DNA of 9,989 nucleotides from a bacterium. GTDB lineage: Bacteria > Planctomycetota > Phycisphaerae > Phycisphaerales > UBA1924. Under the pieces are notes generated by a model. It worked only from the letters and a program-made list of their open reading frames with translations, was not told where the DNA came from and searched no databases. Below are positions 8,438-9,989 of this stretch, in pieces. A program made the position numbers and the translations under genes. The stretch spans positions 67,418 to 77,406 of the forward strand of contig NVSM01000001.1 of assembly GCA_002401225.1 (NCBI GenBank), read 5' to 3'. Within the stretch, counting starts at the first letter, position 1, and the number at the start of each line of letters is the position of its first letter.

Positions 8438-9076
8438 CTACTGGGTAAGGTTCAGTGGGGTGTTGTTTTCTTGAGTCTCTGCAATTAGCCGTGCTGTCTT
8501 GGCCACCCATGCCGATGCGTAGCGGGCACGCTTGGTCAGGTCTTTGCGTTGCTTTGAGGTGAGCAAATCCTTGATGACGGCAATGGATTTCAGATCAGGG
8601 TCTGGCTCAGCGGCTTTGATGGCTTGAAATGCTTGTCCCGACCAATGTGTCGGTATATGGAAGGTTGCTTGGGGCCACTCGCTTGAGGCGATAAATCTGG
8701 CCGCCAACTTTAATGTCCCGACTTCGTCCGGCGGTGAGATATACCGGTTTGGTAGGAATCTGAGTAGAGATCCCCATTTTGTTTGCGGTGGTAGCGAGCG
8801 ATGGAACCACGGGGCTGCGGGTTTGACGAGATATGGCATCCACTACTTAGTCCGGGTATGGCGGGACAGTGATTCCCAGCCGTGGGGCATGTGATAGAGT
8901 CCGCAACCACGGTCTATGACCCCTTTCTGAACCAGCCGAGTGAGGGCTTGATCTACGGCATCGCGGCTCATGAGGTCTAAGAAATCCTTGGGGGTGACTA
9001 TGGCACCATCACCTCCGAACTGGCGGTGGATGCGGCGTCTGATCTGGGTCTGTGTTGTGTCAGTGGGCTGATTCAT
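8438..9076 (-). pseudogene. Broken DUF6088 / AbiEi-like antitoxin-family gene
   Basis: Three pieces in two frames together read as one DUF6088-type protein. Intact members have an N-terminal winged helix-turn-helix and are related to AbiEi antitoxins. Piece 1 runs from the ATG at 9076 to about 8888 and contains IRRRIHRQFGGDGAIVTPKD and a winged-helix ending GCGLYHMP. The frame shifts near 8880-8888: the next frame gives PRLGITVPPYPD, hits TAA at 8849-8847, then continues VVDAISRQTRSPVVPS, ANKMGISTQIPTKPVYLT and GRSRDIKVGGQIYRLKRVAP. A second shift near 8645-8660 returns to the original frame for GQAFQAIKAAEPDPDL, SKQRKDLTKRARYASAWVAK and the stop at 8438. The outer frame also has a TAG at 8845-8843. 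No Shine-Dalgarno stands before 9076; the open frame extends upstream to 9373, but that part does not look like protein. With two indels and a nonsense codon it cannot yield the full protein. No AbiEii-type nucleotidyltransferase toxin is present in the window. Confidence 0.75.
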
Positions 9077-9273
9077 CGTCAGGAATATATAGCACACTTT
9101 CTGACAGCAAGAGATTGCTATTTCAGAAGAGTTTTCCATAATAAATGAAATGGGTTGTGATCCTTGGCTTGCCAGAACAGTGTGAGTGGACACCAAATCT
9201 GGTTTGAGCCGATACTGAATAGCAGACATATTCCGCCAACCTCGGTTAGCGATTTGGGATGGCAACACCAGCC

Positions 9274-9291
9274 CCCTAACCCCGCTTAGGG
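9274..9291. repeat. Short inverted repeat (CCCTAA / TTAGGG)
   Basis: CCCTAA at 9274-9279 and TTAGGG at 9286-9291 form a 6-base stem with a 6-base C-rich loop. No T-tract follows on either strand, so it is not a clear terminator. A stem this short could occur by chance. Confidence 0.35.
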
Positions 9292-9445
9292 AAGATGTCT
9301 GATTTACTATTGATAGTCCTGTGGGTTTGCTCTGATTCTGCGTAATGGGCGTATAGACGACAGGTATGGGCATGGGTAATGGATGGCTGAACGGTTGAAA
9401 GATCGATTATTCTCAGAAACGATTTAGAGAGTACGGGTACATGAT

Positions 9446-9485
9446 GGGGACAGAGCTTGGGGACTATGGAAACACCATGTCCCCA
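9446..9485. repeat. GGGGAC repeat with an 11-bp stem-loop
   Basis: GGGGAC occurs at 9446-9451 and 9459-9464, with the complement GTCCCC at 9479-9484. The second and third copies form a stem: TGGGGAC (9458-9464) pairs with GTCCCCA (9479-9485), then after one bulged T (9465) ATGG (9466-9469) pairs with CCAT (9475-9478), closing an AAACA loop. No T-run follows on either strand, so a simple terminator is unlikely. The pattern resembles the ends of REP-like or miniature mobile elements, but no transposase is in the window. Confidence 0.6.
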
Positions 9486-9503
9486 GTCAGTTGTGCGATG
9501 CTC

Positions 9504-9518
9504 GCGACCCCCCGTCGC
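9504..9518. repeat. GC-rich stem-loop (GCGAC / GTCGC)
   Basis: GCGAC at 9504-9508 and GTCGC at 9514-9518 pair around a CCCCC loop. It sits 18 bases after the GGGGAC stem-loop, in a block clearly richer in GC than its surroundings. Its role is unknown. Confidence 0.4.
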
Positions 9519-9546
9519 CCCAGCCGTTGATGGGCGGGCTTCGGTG

Positions 9547-9557
9547 GGTCAGTGACC
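9547..9557. repeat. Interrupted palindrome GGTCA-G-TGACC
   Basis: A 5-base palindrome around a central G sits within GGTGGGTCAGTGACC. From memory, GGTGGGTCA/TGACCCACC-type palindromes are dispersed in some planctomycete genomes. Here the left half carries the GGTGG extension and the right half does not, so it may be a decayed copy. It lies 30 bases past the stop of the minus-strand acidic gene and has no T-tract. Confidence 0.3.
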
Positions 9558-9587
9558 TAAGCAGCTTTTAGATTTGATGGCTGAGTG

Positions 9588-9914
9588 CTAGAACGGTTCT
9601 GGTTCGTCTGTGTTCGTAGTCTCTGAAGATTCTTCATTCGGGGCATGTTTCAACCATTCATCACGGCATGTAGTTAGCAGCAGGATGAGTGAATCAATGT
9701 CATCGTGGTCGAAGCTTTTCAGTGGCTCAAGCTCATACTCTTGATGTTCGTGATTCCAATGATCCTGATAAAGCTCATGGGGGAAGGAGCCGTCCATTTC
9801 GGGTTCCTGTACAACAAGAGCAAATCGTTCTGTTCGATAACACTCTAATCCAAATGGGGAATCGGATTCGTCCAGGATTTTAACTTGGTTGGATAGTGGG
9901 GTATTCGTTGTCAT
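9588..9914 (-). CDS. Small acidic protein of unknown function
   Basis: I do not recognise this 108-residue protein. The start is the ATG at 9914 (MTTNTPLSNQ), because AAGGAG stands 6 bases before it; a longer frame beginning at 9950 has no such signal and its extra 12 residues include the ribosome binding site. The protein is soluble and strongly acidic, with no signal peptide or membrane span. It has a core of short beta-like segments (FGLECYRTERFALVVQE, about 21-37), a His/Asp/Glu-rich stretch at about 51-72 (DHWNHEHQEYELE, then FDHDDID), a helix at about 73-90 (SLILLLTTCRDEWLKH) and a disordered Glu/Thr/Ser tail. Cysteines are at 25 and 83. A perfect TTGACA lies upstream on the same strand (9979-9974), but I find no matching -10 at normal spacing. 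The gene is intact, unlike its neighbour, and could belong to an accessory or mobile region that continues past the right edge. Confidence 0.7.
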   Translation of the reverse strand: MTTNTPLSNQVKILDESDSPFGLECYRTERFALVVQEPEMDGSFPHELYQDHWNHEHQEYELEPLKSFDHDDIDSLILLLTTCRDEWLKHAPNEESSETTNTDEPEPF

Positions 9915-9920
9915 GGTGTT

Positions 9921-9926
9921 CTCCTT
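9921..9926 (-). promoter_or_regulatory. Ribosome binding site of the small acidic gene
   Basis: AAGGAG on the minus strand lies 6 bases before the ATG at 9914 and decides the start between two in-frame ATGs. Confidence 0.75.
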
Positions 9927-9989
9927 CTGTGGTTGTTGATCATGGCCCAATGAGCCAGCGAGTTATTTGGGCGTGTCAAAGGATTAGCT

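Larger units (their letters stand above)
9077..9587. other. Gene-free, structured intergenic region
   Basis: These 511 bases between the broken antitoxin-like gene and the small acidic gene hold no convincing gene. The minus-strand open frame that continues from 9077 to 9373 has composition unlike protein and no ribosome binding site. The region instead carries stem-loops (9274-9291, 9458-9485, 9504-9518), a GGGGAC repeat and a short interrupted palindrome at 9547-9557, given separately. Non-coding repeat or mobile-element debris is the simplest reading. Confidence 0.5.

Noticed and set aside
8274..8474. Plus-strand 66-codon hydrophobic frame
   Set aside because: There is no ribosome binding site, the composition is irregular, and it overlaps the antisense end of the DUF6088-like gene.
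9084..9110. TTGCTG and TATATT on the minus strand as a promoter giving a leaderless antitoxin-like transcript
   Set aside because: The spacing is only 15 bases and the -35 match is weak. The gene is broken, so little constraint is expected.
9077..9373. Upstream extension of the DUF6088-like open frame on the minus strand
   Set aside because: The translation does not look like a protein domain and there is no ribosome binding site near its first ATG. The family-like sequence starts at the ATG at 9076.

Overview
The window is an ordinary bacterial chromosomal segment that runs into a small, partly decayed accessory region. Gene content and the strong enrichment of GATC/CGATCG in the coding sequence suggest a Gram-negative bacterium, tentatively a planctomycete (Phycisphaerae-like). 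That placement is an impression from sequence style, not a phylogenetic result.

Positions 1-5617 (+) hold a complete tripartite RND efflux operon apart from the missing 5' end of the first gene. The order is outer-membrane factor, periplasmic adaptor, inner-membrane RND pump. Each junction is a 4-base ATGA overlap, so the three subunits are probably translationally coupled and made together. The pump keeps the AcrB-type proton-relay residues, so the system looks functional; its substrates cannot be read from the sequence.

Positions 5773-7419 (+) encode a UbiB/ABC1-type atypical kinase with two C-terminal membrane helices. No quinone-biosynthesis gene is visible beside it. It converges, with 27 bases between stop codons, on a minus-strand gene (7447-8088) for a helix-rich, Trp- and Cys-free protein with a very strong ribosome binding site. 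That protein resembles phasin/DUF6781-type proteins.

From about 8100 to the end the character changes. Coding density falls, GATC frequency drops about 3.5-fold, and the DNA carries stem-loops and short repeats. This part holds a broken DUF6088/AbiEi-type antitoxin-like gene on the minus strand (9076-8438), with two compensating frameshifts plus stop codons and no partner toxin in the window. It also holds a small intact acidic orphan gene (9914-9588, minus). I see no CRISPR array, tRNA, rRNA or intact transposase, and I do not see a convincing undescribed multi-gene system. The most noteworthy items are the decayed antitoxin-like gene, the GGGGAC/GTCCCC stem-loop, the repeat-like GC-rich block, and the DCG variant of the DFG motif in the UbiB-family kinase.
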